Numbered from the stretch's first letter, positions 1-9,676 are shown. The stretch: 64,000 bases of DNA from Micromonospora rifamycinica (GCF_900090265.1 NZ_LT607752.1:5710001-5774000); one strand, 5' to 3'. The notes: generated from the sequence alone by a model not told the origin. Numbers and translations: made by a program.

Positions 1-43
1 GGCGCTCCGTGACCGCCCGGTGGGCGGATCGCGACGGGCCGGC

Positions 44-105
44 GGCGGGCGGGGACGCGGACCCGCGGGTGTTCGGCGGCGGGCGAAGACGCGGACCCGC
101 AGGTG
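44..105. repeat. imperfect 28-bp direct repeat at the window edge
   Basis: Two copies of a GC-rich 28-bp unit lie at 44-71 and 78-105 (period 34) and differ at only a few bases. They sit upstream of the glutamate dehydrogenase gene. Bases 1-291 hold no gene I can support; an upstream gene may end just outside the window. Confidence 0.5.
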
Positions 106-291
106 TGATGAACATCCCGAGACGGGGTACTCGGCACCCGGCCGCTCGGGCATCTGCAACGGATGCCAGGCCAGCGTCTCGAACCGGACGTCCCACCGGT
201 GGTCCGCCGACGCAGACACGCAACGGCAGGGCCTATGGTGGGGCGGCAGAGTGACCCACAACGCGGTGGGTCGTCGAGGGGAGTGGCACCG

Positions 292-3200
292 ATGGACCGG
301 CGTCCGGCGATCAAACCGGTACCCGACCTCCGGCAGGGCGACACGGGCCGGGACGACAGCTTCGATTCGGCGACCGACGGGGACAGCCCGCCCGCCGGGG
401 ACGGCTACGGTCGACTCGACACAGGCGTGACCGGGATGACCGGTTCGAGTATCGACACCCTCTACGACCTGGGGCTTCCGGTGGAAGCGCTCGGCGACGA
501 CGTGGAGGACGCGGCACTCGACGAGCCGGTGCCCAACGCGGAACGCCTGGTCGCCCAGGCGGTGGCGCTGGCCGGCGACGACCACGACGCGGCGACCCTG
601 GTGGGGCGGTTCTGGCGGTTCGCGCCGGACGAGGAGCTGATCGGGTTCACCGCCGAGGAGATGCTCGACGCGGCCCGCGCGCACCGGGACCTGGCCCAGC
701 AGCGGGTGCCGGGCGAGCTGAAGCTGCGCATCCACTCGCCCGACGCCGACCAGCACCACACCGTCGTCGAGATCGTCACCGACGACATGCCGTTCCTGGT
801 GGACTCGGTGACCGCCCTGCTCAACGCGCACCACCTCGACGTACACCTGCTGGTGCACCCGCTGGTGGTGGTCCGGCGGGAGCCGCTGGGCCGGCTGACC
901 GAGGTCTCCGCCGACGTGGAGCCGGACGACGCGATCGCCGGTGACCTGGTCGAGAGCTGGATGCGGATCGAGATCGACCCGGTCCGCGACGCGGACCAGC
1001 GCGACCAGTTGCGCCGCGAGTTGCAGCGGGTGCTCACCGACGTGCGGGAGGCCGTCGAGGACTGGCCCAAGATGCGTCAGCGGGCGCTGGCCCTGGCCGA
1101 CGAGCTGGCCGCGGCCCGGACGGCGGACGACCGCCCGCCGGTGCCGGAGAAGGACATCACCGACTCGGTGGAGCTGCTGCGCTGGCTGGCCCACGACCAC
1201 TTCACCTTCCTCGGCTACCGGGAGTACCGGCTGGTCGACTCCGGTGGTCAGGGCGGCCCGGCGCTGGAGGCGGTGCTCGGCACCGGCCTGGGCATCCTGC
1301 GGTCGGACTCGCCGGAGGCGCGGGCGCTGTCGTCGATGACGCCGGAGGCGCACGAGAAGGTGATGGAGAAGCGGCTGCTGATCATCACCAAGGCGAACTC
1401 CCGGGCCACCGTGCACCGTTCGGCCTACCTGGACTACATCGGGTTCAAGATCTTCGATGAGGCCGGCGAGGTGGTCGGCGAGCGGCGGTTCCTGGGCCTG
1501 TTCTCCACCGCGGCGTACCGGACCAGCGTGCGGGAACTGCCGGTGGTCCGCCGCAAGGTGGCCGAGGTGCTGGACCGCTCCGGCCTGAGCCAGCGCAGCC
1601 ACTCCGGCAAGGACCTGCTCCAGATCCTGGAGACCTACCCGCGTGACGAGTTGTTCCAGATCAAGACCGACGACCTGTACCACGCGGTGGTCGGCGTGCT
1701 GCGGATGGCCGGCCGCCGGCAGCTGCGGGTGTTCCTGCGCCGCGACGCGTACGGGCGGTTCATCTCCTGCCTGATCTACCTGCCCCGGGACCGGTTCACC
1801 ACCCAGAACCGGCTACGCATGCAGGACATCCTGCTGCGCGAGCTGAACGGCGTCGGGGTGGACTACACCACCCGGGTCACCGAGTCGATGCTGGCCCGGG
1901 TGCACTTCATCGTCCGGACCGACCCGAACCGGCCGCCGGGGGAGATCGACGCCGACCTGCTCGCCGAGGAGCTGGCCGACGCCACCCGGCTCTGGGACGA
2001 CGACTACCGCCTGGTGCTGGAGCGCAAGCTCGGCGACGAGCAGTCGAAGCACCTGTTCACCCGGTACGCCGACGCGTTCCCGGAGGGCTACAAGGACGGG
2101 CACACGCCGTACGAGGCGATGAAGGATCTGGCCAAGCTGGAGCTGCTGGAGGAGCCCGGCCAGCTGGAGATGCACCTGTTCCGCAAGCAGTGGGCGCCCC
2201 GGCCGGGGCAGCGCGACACCGGCGCGGACGAGGCGATGGACGTGCGGTTCAAGGTCTACCGCTACGGCGAGCCGATGATGCTCTCCGCCGTGCTGCCGGT
2301 GCTGCACTCGTTGGGCGTCCGGGTGGTCGACGAGCACCCGTACGAGGTGGACCGGATCGACGGCCGGGTCTTCCTGTACGACTTCGGGCTGCGGCTGCCC
2401 GAGGGGCACCAGGAGCTGGCCGAGGTGCGCCCGCACGTGGAGAACGCCTTCGCCGCCGCCTGGCGGGGTGAGGCCGAGGTGGACGGCTTCAACGAGCTGG
2501 TGCTGCGCGGCGGTCTCACCTGGCGGCAGGTGGTGGTGCTGCGGGCCTACGCGAAGTACCTGCGGCAGACCGGGGCGGTGTTCTCGCAGGAGTACATGGA
2601 GCAGACCTTCATCGCGTACCCGCGGATCGCGGCGCTGCTGGTGGAGCTGTTCGAGGTGCGGTTCGCCCCGGACGGGCGCGACGCCGGGCAGCGCCGGGAG
2701 CGCAGCGGCGAACTGGTCGACGCGGTCGGCGTCGCCCTGGACGACGTGGCCAGCCTCGACCAGGACCGCATCCTGCGCGCCTACCTGACGCTGATCCAGG
2801 CCACCCTGCGGACCAGCTTCTACCAGAAGCGCGCCGACGGGCGGCCCAAGCCGTACGTGGCGTTCAAGCTGGACCCGCAGTCCATTCCGGACCTGCCGGC
2901 GCCCCGGCCCAAGTTCGAGATCTTCGTGTACTCGCCCCGGTTCGAGGGCGTGCACCTGCGGTACGGGCCGGTGGCCCGGGGCGGGCTGCGCTGGTCCGAC
3001 CGGCGGGAGGACTTCCGGACCGAGGTGCTCGGCCTGGTCAAGGCGCAGATGGTGAAGAACGCGGTGATCGTGCCGGTGGGCGCCAAGGGCGGCTTCGTGC
3101 TCAAGCAGAAGCCGGGCGACCGGGACGAGGCGGTCGCCTGCTACCAGGAGTTCGTCGGCGCGATGCTCGACGTCACCGACAACATCGTCGCCGGGGAGAT

Positions 3201-5364
3201 CGTCCCCCCGGCGGACGTGGTGCGGCACGACCCGGACGACCCCTACCTGGTGGTCGCGGCGGACAAGGGCACCGCCACGTTCTCCGACATCGCCAACCAG
3301 ATCTCGGCGGCGCACGGCTTCTGGCTGGGCGACGCGTTCGCCTCCGGTGGCTCCGCCGGCTACGACCACAAGAAGATGGGCATCACCGCCCGGGGCGCCT
3401 GGGAGTCGGTCAAGCGGCACTTCCGCGAGCTGGGCCACGACACCCAGACGGCTGACTTCACCGTGGTCGGGGTCGGCGACATGTCCGGCGACGTGTTCGG
3501 CAACGGGATGCTGCTCTCCGAGCACATCCGGCTGGTGGCCGCGTTCGACCACCGGCACATCTTCCTCGACCCGGATCCGGACGCCGCGACGTCGTTCCGG
3601 GAGCGCAAGCGCCTGTTCGACCTGCCCCGCTCGTCCTGGGAGGACTACGACCGCGCGCTGATCAGCGAGGGTGGCGGGATCTACCCGCGTACCGCCAAGT
3701 CGGTGCCGCTCTCGCCGCAGGTGCGCGCGGTGCTCGGCCTCGACGACGACGTCACGCAGCTCAGCCCGGCGGAGCTGATGAAGGCGATCCTCACCGCGCC
3801 GGTGGACCTGTTCTGGAACGGCGGCATCGGCACCTACGTCAAGGCGTCCAGCCAGACCAACGCCGAGGTCGGCGACAAGTCCAACGACGCGATCCGGGTG
3901 GACGGCAGGAGCCTGCGGTGCCGGGTCGTCGGCGAGGGCGGCAACCTGGGCTGCACCCAGCACGGCCGGATCGAGTACGCGGCTGGCGGCGGCCGGATCT
4001 ACACCGACTTCATCGACAACGCGGCCGGGGTGGACTGCTCCGACCACGAGGTGAACATCAAGATCCTGCTCAACACGGCGGTCGCCGACGGCGCGCTGGA
4101 CGTCCCCGCCCGCGACGAGCTGCTGGCCCAGATGACCGACGAGGTCGCCGAGCTGGTGCTGCGGGACAACTACGACCAGGCGCGGGCGATCAACAACTCG
4201 CAGGCCCAGGCCGCCTCGCTGCTGCCGGTGCACCGCCGGATGATCAGCGAGCTGGAACGGGCCGGCCAGCTCGACCGGGCGCTGGAGGCGCTGCCCCCGG
4301 ACGAGGAGCTGGCGGTACGCACCGAGTCCGGGTTGACCGCGCCGGAGTTCGCCGTGCTCCTGGCGTACGTGAAGATCGTGCTGGAGCGGGAGATCCTCGC
4401 CGAGGGCCTCGCGGACGAGGAGTGGACGACCAGGGTGCTGGTCGACTACTTCCCCACGCCGATGCGCGAGCGGTTCGCCGACCGGATGGCCCAGCACCGG
4501 CTGCGCCGGGACATCGTCACCACCGTCCTGGTCAACGAGGCGATCAACCGGGGCGGCATCTCGTTCGTCTTCCGGGTCGTCGAGGAGACGGCCGCGTCGG
4601 CGGCCGACGTGATCCGGGCGTACGTGGTGGTCCGGGAGGTCTTCGGGCTGCGGGAGCTGTGGGACGCCGTCGAGGCGCTGGACAACCGGGTCTCGCCGGA
4701 GCTGCAGACCAGCGTCTACCTGGACACCCGGCGGCTGCTCGACCGGGCGGTGCGCTGGCTGGTGAGCAACCGGCGCTCGCCGATCGACGTGCCGGCCGAG
4801 ATCGAGCGGCTCCGCGACGGGGTGGCCCGGCTGCTGCCCGACCTGGAGGACCGGTTCCACGGCAGCGAACGGGAGTCGCTGCGGGCGCACATCGACGCGA
4901 TGACCGCCCGGGGTCTGCCGTCCGGCCTGGCCGAGCAGGCGACCCGGCTGATGTACAGCTTCGGGTTGCTGGACGTGGTGGAGACGGCGCGCACCAGCGG
5001 GCGGGACGTCGGCGAGGTGGCCTCGGTCTACTTCGTGCTCTCCGACCGGTTCCGGGTGGATTCGCTGCTGTCGAAGATCTCCCTGCTGCCCCGGGAGGAC
5101 CGCTGGCAGACGCTGGCCCGGATGGCGCTGCGGTACGACCTGTACGCCGCGTTGGCCGCGCTCACCGGGGAGGTGCTCGACTCCACGGCCGGCGACCTGT
5201 CGCCGCAGGAGCGGGTGCTCCAGTGGGAGCAGTCGAACGCCACCTCGATCCACCGGGCGCACCGGGCGATGGGGGAGTTCGACGAGTCGCGGGCCGACCT
5301 CGCGTCGCTGTCGGTGCTGCTCCGGCAGATCCGTACCCTGGTGCGGACGTCGGCGGCGGCCTGA
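292..5364 (+). CDS. NAD-specific glutamate dehydrogenase, large type
   Basis: Converts glutamate to 2-oxoglutarate and ammonia with NAD in the cytoplasm, usually as a catabolic enzyme. The 1690-residue product matches the large bacterial family (about 1600 residues), not the 450-residue GDHs. The N-terminal half carries the regulatory ACT-like modules of this family. The catalytic half starts near residue 900 (RGGLRWSDRREDF), followed by the substrate-binding stretch MVKNAVIVPVGAKGGF near residue 920 and the dinucleotide-binding part (GEGGNLG, then YTDFIDNAAGVD) near residue 1210-1245. The ATG at 292 is chosen because GAGGGGAG at 276-283 is a good ribosome binding site; the frame stays open up to 163 but without a site. 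The gene is monocistronic, ending at a strong hairpin. Confidence 0.95.
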   Translation: MDRRPAIKPVPDLRQGDTGRDDSFDSATDGDSPPAGDGYGRLDTGVTGMTGSSIDTLYDLGLPVEALGDDVEDAALDEPVPNAERLVAQAVALAGDDHDAATLVGRFWRFAPDEELIGFTAEEMLDAARAHRDLAQQRVPGELKLRIHSPDADQHHTVVEIVTDDMPFLVDSVTALLNAHHLDVHLLVHPLVVVRREPLGRLTEVSADVEPDDAIAGDLVESWMRIEIDPVRDADQRDQLRRELQRVLTDVREAVEDWPKMRQRALALADELAAARTADDRPPVPEKDITDSVELLRWLAHDHFTFLGYREYRLVDSGGQGGPALEAVLGTGLGILRSDSPEARALSSMTPEAHEKVMEKRLLIITKANSRATVHRSAYLDYIGFKIFDEAGEVVGERRFLGLFSTAAYRTSVRELPVVRRKVAEVLDRSGLSQRSHSGKDLLQILETYPRDELFQIKTDDLYHAVVGVLRMAGRRQLRVFLRRDAYGRFISCLIYLPRDRFTTQNRLRMQDILLRELNGVGVDYTTRVTESMLARVHFIVRTDPNRPPGEIDADLLAEELADATRLWDDDYRLVLERKLGDEQSKHLFTRYADAFPEGYKDGHTPYEAMKDLAKLELLEEPGQLEMHLFRKQWAPRPGQRDTGADEAMDVRFKVYRYGEPMMLSAVLPVLHSLGVRVVDEHPYEVDRIDGRVFLYDFGLRLPEGHQELAEVRPHVENAFAAAWRGEAEVDGFNELVLRGGLTWRQVVVLRAYAKYLRQTGAVFSQEYMEQTFIAYPRIAALLVELFEVRFAPDGRDAGQRRERSGELVDAVGVALDDVASLDQDRILRAYLTLIQATLRTSFYQKRADGRPKPYVAFKLDPQSIPDLPAPRPKFEIFVYSPRFEGVHLRYGPVARGGLRWSDRREDFRTEVLGLVKAQMVKNAVIVPVGAKGGFVLKQKPGDRDEAVACYQEFVGAMLDVTDNIVAGEIVPPADVVRHDPDDPYLVVAADKGTATFSDIANQISAAHGFWLGDAFASGGSAGYDHKKMGITARGAWESVKRHFRELGHDTQTADFTVVGVGDMSGDVFGNGMLLSEHIRLVAAFDHRHIFLDPDPDAATSFRERKRLFDLPRSSWEDYDRALISEGGGIYPRTAKSVPLSPQVRAVLGLDDDVTQLSPAELMKAILTAPVDLFWNGGIGTYVKASSQTNAEVGDKSNDAIRVDGRSLRCRVVGEGGNLGCTQHGRIEYAAGGGRIYTDFIDNAAGVDCSDHEVNIKILLNTAVADGALDVPARDELLAQMTDEVAELVLRDNYDQARAINNSQAQAASLLPVHRRMISELERAGQLDRALEALPPDEELAVRTESGLTAPEFAVLLAYVKIVLEREILAEGLADEEWTTRVLVDYFPTPMRERFADRMAQHRLRRDIVTTVLVNEAINRGGISFVFRVVEETAASAADVIRAYVVVREVFGLRELWDAVEALDNRVSPELQTSVYLDTRRLLDRAVRWLVSNRRSPIDVPAEIERLRDGVARLLPDLEDRFHGSERESLRAHIDAMTARGLPSGLAEQATRLMYSFGLLDVVETARTSGRDVGEVASVYFVLSDRFRVDSLLSKISLLPREDRWQTLARMALRYDLYAALAALTGEVLDSTAGDLSPQERVLQWEQSNATSIHRAHRAMGEFDESRADLASLSVLLRQIRTLVRTSAAA

Positions 5365-5373
5365 CGGTACGGC

Positions 5374-5410
5374 GACCCGCGCCCCCGGTTCGTCACCGGG
5401 GACGCGGGTC
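5374..5410. terminator. bidirectional hairpin terminator
   Basis: GACCCGCG at 5374-5381 pairs with CGCGGGTC at 5403-5410, with a second inner CCCCGG/CCGGGG helix. It lies between the convergent glutamate dehydrogenase and sortase genes and could stop both. There is no T-tract, as is common in actinomycetes. Confidence 0.75.
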
Positions 5411-5461
5411 GGTGTGCTGCCTCGGGGTGCGGTGCCCACGCGGCGGTGGACGGGTGCCGGG

Positions 5462-6196
5462 TCAGGACGTCAGCGTCGCGAAGACGATCACGTTGTCCCG
5501 GTAGCTGGCGGCGCTCTCGTCGAACTGGCCGCCGCAGGTCACCACCCGCAGTCCGGGCCGGTCGTTCGGGCCGTACACCAGCTCGGTGGGGAACTGCTCC
5601 TTGGGGTAGGACCGCACCTCGTCGACGGTGAAGGTGGCCGTGCTGCCGTCGGCCCGGGAGACCGCGACGAGGTCGCCCGGCAGGAGCGCGCCGAGTTGGA
5701 AGAAGACCGCCGGCCCGAGCTTCGCCGAGTCGACGTGCCCGACGATCACCGCGTTGCCGGTCTCGCCGGGGCTGGTGCCGGGCTCGTACCAGCCGGCCCG
5801 CTGGGCCTGCTCCAGCGGGGGCACCTGGACCGTGCCGTCCGGGTTGGTGCCCAGCGGCATGATCTCCGCGTTCACCCCGATCTTCGGGATCGTGATGGTG
5901 GTGGGGGCGGACCGGGGCAGCGGGTCGGGGCCCGCCGGCGCGCCGGCGTCGGCCGGGATCCCGGCGTCCGGGTCGTCGACCGGCCCGGCGTCCGGGTCGG
6001 TGGCCGCCGGGGCGGTCTGCGGCGCGGCCTGGGCCGCCGGCTGCGGCGGACGCGGCGGGGGCGTGGTACGCAGGGACGCGCCGACGAGGCCGGAACCGGC
6101 CATGGCGAGCAGGACGACGACGGCCGCGCCGGCGGCTCGCCACGGTCTCCCGTGACGGCCGCCGGCCCGTGTCGCCGTCAGGTCAGCCGAGCTCAT
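5462..6196 (-). CDS. class F sortase
   Basis: Membrane-anchored cysteine transpeptidase that should attach surface proteins to the envelope. The 244-residue protein has a short basic N-terminus, one membrane segment (about 22-42), a Pro/Ala/Asp-rich linker (44-95) and a compact sortase domain (about 98-244). Visible catalytic residues are His154 in VGHVDS, Cys221 in VVTCGG and probably Arg233 in SYRDN. The small domain and the TCGG signature match the actinobacterial class F group. The start overlaps the stop of the upstream repeat protein by 14 bases, so the two are probably translationally coupled and that protein is its likely substrate. Convergent with the glutamate dehydrogenase gene. 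Confidence 0.9.
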   Translation of the reverse strand: MSSADLTATRAGGRHGRPWRAAGAAVVVLLAMAGSGLVGASLRTTPPPRPPQPAAQAAPQTAPAATDPDAGPVDDPDAGIPADAGAPAGPDPLPRSAPTTITIPKIGVNAEIMPLGTNPDGTVQVPPLEQAQRAGWYEPGTSPGETGNAVIVGHVDSAKLGPAVFFQLGALLPGDLVAVSRADGSTATFTVDEVRSYPKEQFPTELVYGPNDRPGLRVVTCGGQFDESAASYRDNVIVFATLTS

Positions 6197-7238
6197 CGAC
6201 CCGACGCCGACGCATCAGCACGATGCCGCCGAGGGCAGCCGCGCCGATCATGCCCGCCCCGCCGGCGACCATGCTCCGGTCGGCACCGGTGGTGGTCATC
6301 CCACCGTCGCCGCCGTCGACGTGCCCCCTCGGCAGGACGACGAGTTCGCCCTCGCCGCACGAGCCGTTCAGCTCGTACCGGCCCGGACGGGCGTCCCGGG
6401 AGACCTCGGCCTCGCCGTAGTAGACGAAGTCCTTCTTGTGCTCCCAGCCGCCCTCGTCCTTGCCGTGGTCGTACTCCTCGTCCTCGCCGTACCCGTCGTG
6501 GCCCAGCCAGTCGTCCTCGTCGGACTCCTCGCCGTAGCCCGGCTTGCCGTGTTCGCCGGACTCTTCGCCGGGCTTGCCGTGCTCTTCACCGGGCTTGCCG
6601 TGCTCTTCGCCGGGCTTGCCGTGCTCACCGGACTCCTCGCCGGGCTTGCCGTGCTCTTCGCCGGGCTTGCCGTGCTCGTCGCCCTTGCCCTCGTCGCCCT
6701 TGCCGCCGTGGTCCGGACCCTGGTCGGCGGCCATGAAGCCACCGCCCCGGCCGCCGGCCGGTGGCTGCCCGCCGTCGGCCGGCGGCTGTCCACCCTCGGC
6801 CGGCGGTTGCGGCTTGGGGCCGTTGTCGTCGGGGCCCTTGCCGTCAGGACCCTTGCCGTGGTCCTCGCCCTTGCCTTCTTCGCCCTTGCCGTGGTCCTCG
6901 CCCTTGCCGTGGTCCTCGCCCTTGCCGTGGTCCTCGCCCTTGCCTTCGTCGTCCTTCCAGTCACCGTGGTCCTCACCCCGGCCCTCAGCCGGCTTGAGCT
7001 TGACCTTGCCGGTGACCTTGGACCAGACGAAGGCGTGCTCCTGCGCCTCCGGGCAGATCTCGATGAGCTTGACCTCTTCGCCGGGCTTGACGACGTGCGG
7101 CTTGGCGAAGACCTTGCCGTCCCGGCTCTCGCCGTCGTGGTGACCGTCCGCGAACGCGATCCCCGGCGTGAATACCAGAAGGGACGCGCCACCGAGAGCG
7201 GCACCCGCGACGACCTTCCCGAGCATCTTGTTAGCCAT
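6183..7238 (-). CDS. repeat-rich surface protein with LPXTG-like sorting signal
   Basis: Secreted protein of 351 residues. It opens with a signal peptide (MANKMLGKVVAGAALGG to about residue 30, cleaved near IAFADG), then a short globular part including the stretch KPGEEVKLIEICPE. A long hydrophilic low-complexity centre follows, built of GEDHGK and GEEHGKP units with a Pro/Gly-rich stretch between them. The C-terminus has the wall-sorting order: MTTTGA in place of LPXTG, a hydrophobic span and the basic tail RRRRVDELG. The ATG at 7238 is chosen because the signal peptide starts there; the upstream open frame is not protein-like. It is immediately upstream of and overlaps the sortase gene. The His/Asp/Glu-rich repeats could bind metal ions, but this is inference. 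Confidence 0.85.
   Translation of the reverse strand: MANKMLGKVVAGAALGGASLLVFTPGIAFADGHHDGESRDGKVFAKPHVVKPGEEVKLIEICPEAQEHAFVWSKVTGKVKLKPAEGRGEDHGDWKDDEGKGEDHGKGEDHGKGEDHGKGEEGKGEDHGKGPDGKGPDDNGPKPQPPAEGGQPPADGGQPPAGGRGGGFMAADQGPDHGGKGDEGKGDEHGKPGEEHGKPGEESGEHGKPGEEHGKPGEEHGKPGEESGEHGKPGYGEESDEDDWLGHDGYGEDEEYDHGKDEGGWEHKKDFVYYGEAEVSRDARPGRYELNGSCGEGELVVLPRGHVDGGDGGMTTTGADRSMVAGGAGMIGAAALGGIVLMRRRRVDELG
6540..6676 (-). repeat. 21-bp coding repeats (GEEHGKP units)
   Basis: Near-identical 21-base units encode GEEHGKP and the variant GEESGEHGKP several times in tandem inside the wall-anchored protein gene. Such an array is expected to vary in copy number by slippage. Confidence 0.8.
6851..6950 (-). 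repeat. 18-bp coding repeats (GEDHGK units)
   Basis: Tandem 18-base units encode GEDHGK and the related GEEGK in the same gene, separated from the GEEHGKP block by a Pro/Gly-rich segment. Confidence 0.75.
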
Positions 7239-7786
7239 GACCTGCGTCACTCCATCCCCTGTTGTCCTGAGCCCGACGACAGTCGAGCTATGACCAACGT
7301 TAGACGGTTTCACGACTTATTCGGGGAAAGATTCGTGTTTTCGGCTTTAACGATGGTGCGGGGCATAAGGGGGCTAGGGGGCTTGTGTTGGCATTTGCCA
7401 CCCCGACGCGCGGTTGGTGCGCTGCCGGCCGAGCTGGGCGGGGATACCCTCGTCGGGGGCCGGAGTGCCGGTCCGGGCGTTGCGGGCAGGTTGCCGCAAG
7501 GTATCGAGCCATTGCCATGGAAGCGCTCCCATGCAAGAATCCCTACACGCGGTTCGGGGAGCCACACCGCGCACGGCAGAGGTCGAGGGCAACCGGTGCA
7601 CCGGACGACATCGCCGCCGACCGGTCCCACGGGGCCGGTGCAGCTCGCCACCACCACGCCCGCCCCCCGGGTCGGGCACCCCCCGAGATGTCCCGTTGGC
7701 GCCGGGCTCGTCCGTACCCCAGGACGCTCACGCGCCACTTGCCGGTCCCCATGCGGTGCCGGTCTCGCCCAAGGAGTGCAAAAGGC
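7239..7786. other. divergent intergenic region, no gene supported
   Basis: 548 bases separate the wall-protein and cellulase genes. Bases 7300-7370 are unusually AT-rich for this genome and probably hold the promoter of the wall protein. A cellulose-type operator lies at 7518-7531. Open frames here have no ribosome binding site or protein-like composition. Confidence 0.6.
7518..7531. promoter_or_regulatory. CebR-like operator
   Basis: TGGAAGCGCTCCCA differs at one base from TGGGAGCGCTCCCA, the operator of the cellobiose-responsive repressor CebR in actinomycetes. TTGCCA at 7513-7518 and AAGAAT at 7535-7540 flank it and could be the promoter. It lies 255 bases before the cellulase start, implying a long leader. 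CebR binding is inferred from the motif only. Confidence 0.7.
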
Positions 7787-9586
7787 ATGAATCTGTGGAG
7801 AAGTATGTCCGCCCGACGCCGGGCGTTCGCCCTCACCGGGGCGAGCGTGCTGGTCGCGGGCGGGCTGGTGACCATCCCGGTCACCGCGGCGCAGGCCGCC
7901 ACCCAGTGCAGCATCGACTACACCACCAACGACTGGTCCGGCGGCTTCACCGCGAACGTCACCATCCGCAACGTGGGTGACCCGATCAGCAACTGGACCC
8001 TCGGCTTCACCTTCCCCAACAGCAGCCAGCGGGTGACCCAGGGCTGGTCGGCCAAGTGGTCGCAGAGCGGCCAGAACGTGACCGCCACCAACGAGTCCTA
8101 CAACGGCTCGCTGGGTCGCGGCGGCAGCACCACCCTCGGCTTCAACGGCTCGTGGAGCGGCAGCAACCCCAAGCCGACCTCGTTCACCCTGAACGGGGTG
8201 GTCTGCGGCGGTGTCACGCCGACGACGCCTCCGCCCACCACGCCTCCGCCGACGACGCCCCCGCCCACCACGCCCCCGCCGACCACGCCTCCGCCGACGA
8301 CGCCCCCGCCCACCACGCCCCCGCCGGGGCAGAAGGTGGACAACCCGTACGCCGGGGTCAAGGGTTACGTGAACCCGGAGTGGAAGGCCAAGGCGGACGC
8401 CGAGGCCGGTGGCAGCCGGGTCTCCAACAACCCGACCGCCGTGTGGCTGGACCGGATCGCCGCGATCAACGGGACCCCGGACAGCAGCTCCAACGGCGCG
8501 ATGGGCGTCAAGGACCACCTGGACGCCGCCCTCGCCCAGGGTGCCGGCTACATCCAGTTCGTGATCTACAACCTGCCCGGCCGGGACTGCTCGGCGCTCG
8601 CCTCCAACGGTGAGCTGGCCGCCGACGAACTGCCGCGCTACAAGGCGGAGTACATCGACCCGATCGCCGCGATCCAGAGCCAGGCCAAGTACGCCAGCCT
8701 GCGGATCATCAACATCATCGAGATCGACTCGCTGCCGAACCTGGTCACCAACACCTCCGGCAACGCCGGTGGCACGGTGCAGTGTGACGTGGTGAAGGCC
8801 AACGGCGCGTACGTCAACGGTGTCGGCTACGCCCTGGCCAAGCTGGGCCCGATCGGCAACGTGTACAACTACATCGACGCCGGCCACCACGGCTGGCTGG
8901 GTTGGGACACCAACTTCGGCCCGACCGCCGACATCCTGAAGACCGCCGCGGTCGCCTCCGGCAGCACCGTGAACAACGTGCACGGCTTCATCACCAACAC
9001 GGCGAACTACTCCGCCCTGAAGGAGCCGTACGTCAAGATCACCGACACGGTGAACGGCCAGACCGTCCGGCAGTCCAAGTGGATCGACTGGAACTACTAC
9101 GTCGACGAGCTGTCGTTCGCCCAGGCGTTCCGCACCAAGCTGGTCTCGGTCGGCTTCAACAGCAACATCGGCATGCTGATCGACACCTCCCGTAACGGCT
9201 GGGGCGGCACCGCCCGGCCCACCGGCCCGGGCGCGACGACCAGCGTCGACACCTATGTCAACGGTGGCCGTGTCGACCGCCGCTTCCACGCCGGCAACTG
9301 GTGCAACCAGGCCGGTGCGGGTCTGGGCGAGCGGCCGAAGGCCAACCCCGAGCCGGGCATCGACGCCTACGTCTGGGTCAAGCCCCCGGGTGAGTCCGAC
9401 GGCTCCAGCTCGCTCATCCCGAACAACGAGGGCAAGGGCTTCGACCGGATGTGCGACCCGACCTACACCGGTAACGCCCGTAACGGCAACAGCATGAGCG
9501 GCGCACTGCCCAACGCGCCGATCTCCGGTGCCTGGTTCTCCGCTCAGTTCCAGGAGCTCATGAAGAACGCCTACCCGGCGCTCTGA
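7787..9586 (+). CDS. secreted GH6 cellulase with CBM2
   Basis: Secreted cellulose-degrading enzyme of 599 residues. Order: signal peptide (1 to about 37, cleaved after AAQA), a family 2 cellulose-binding module (about 38-142, with conserved Trp residues in NDWSGGF, NWTLGF and SAKWS), a Pro-Thr linker of repeated PPPTT units (about 145-180), and a glycoside hydrolase family 6 domain (about 185-595). In the catalytic domain YNLPGRDCSALASNGE carries the likely acid Asp, and DAGHHGWLGW and DTSRNGWGG are typical GH6 strands. The length and layout fit an exo-type cellobiohydrolase, but endo activity cannot be excluded. The ATG at 7787 has AAGGAG at 7771-7776. The gene ends at an excellent terminator and is probably repressed by CebR through the upstream operator. 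Confidence 0.95.
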   Translation: MNLWRSMSARRRAFALTGASVLVAGGLVTIPVTAAQAATQCSIDYTTNDWSGGFTANVTIRNVGDPISNWTLGFTFPNSSQRVTQGWSAKWSQSGQNVTATNESYNGSLGRGGSTTLGFNGSWSGSNPKPTSFTLNGVVCGGVTPTTPPPTTPPPTTPPPTTPPPTTPPPTTPPPTTPPPGQKVDNPYAGVKGYVNPEWKAKADAEAGGSRVSNNPTAVWLDRIAAINGTPDSSSNGAMGVKDHLDAALAQGAGYIQFVIYNLPGRDCSALASNGELAADELPRYKAEYIDPIAAIQSQAKYASLRIINIIEIDSLPNLVTNTSGNAGGTVQCDVVKANGAYVNGVGYALAKLGPIGNVYNYIDAGHHGWLGWDTNFGPTADILKTAAVASGSTVNNVHGFITNTANYSALKEPYVKITDTVNGQTVRQSKWIDWNYYVDELSFAQAFRTKLVSVGFNSNIGMLIDTSRNGWGGTARPTGPGATTSVDTYVNGGRVDRRFHAGNWCNQAGAGLGERPKANPEPGIDAYVWVKPPGESDGSSSLIPNNEGKGFDRMCDPTYTGNARNGNSMSGALPNAPISGAWFSAQFQELMKNAYPAL

Positions 9587-9638
9587 CGGACCTGCCCGCC
9601 GCGGCTGGAGTGAGGCACTGACGCGGTAGGGCGCACCC

Positions 9639-9676
9639 GGGCCCCCGGTCCGACCGAGAGGTCGGACCGGGGGCCC
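9639..9676. terminator. 17-bp perfect hairpin terminator
   Basis: Arms 9639-9655 and 9660-9676 are perfectly complementary over 17 bp with a GAGA loop. It lies 53 bases after the cellulase stop. Confidence 0.85.

Noticed and set aside
1813..5439. 1208-codon open frame antisense to glutamate dehydrogenase
   Set aside because: It is a GC-bias shadow: its composition is His/Arg/Pro/Gly-rich with no domain, while the plus strand encodes a full glutamate dehydrogenase.
8217..8330. Short tandem repeats resembling a CRISPR array
   Set aside because: These are codons for the Pro-Thr linker of the cellulase, with no spacers.
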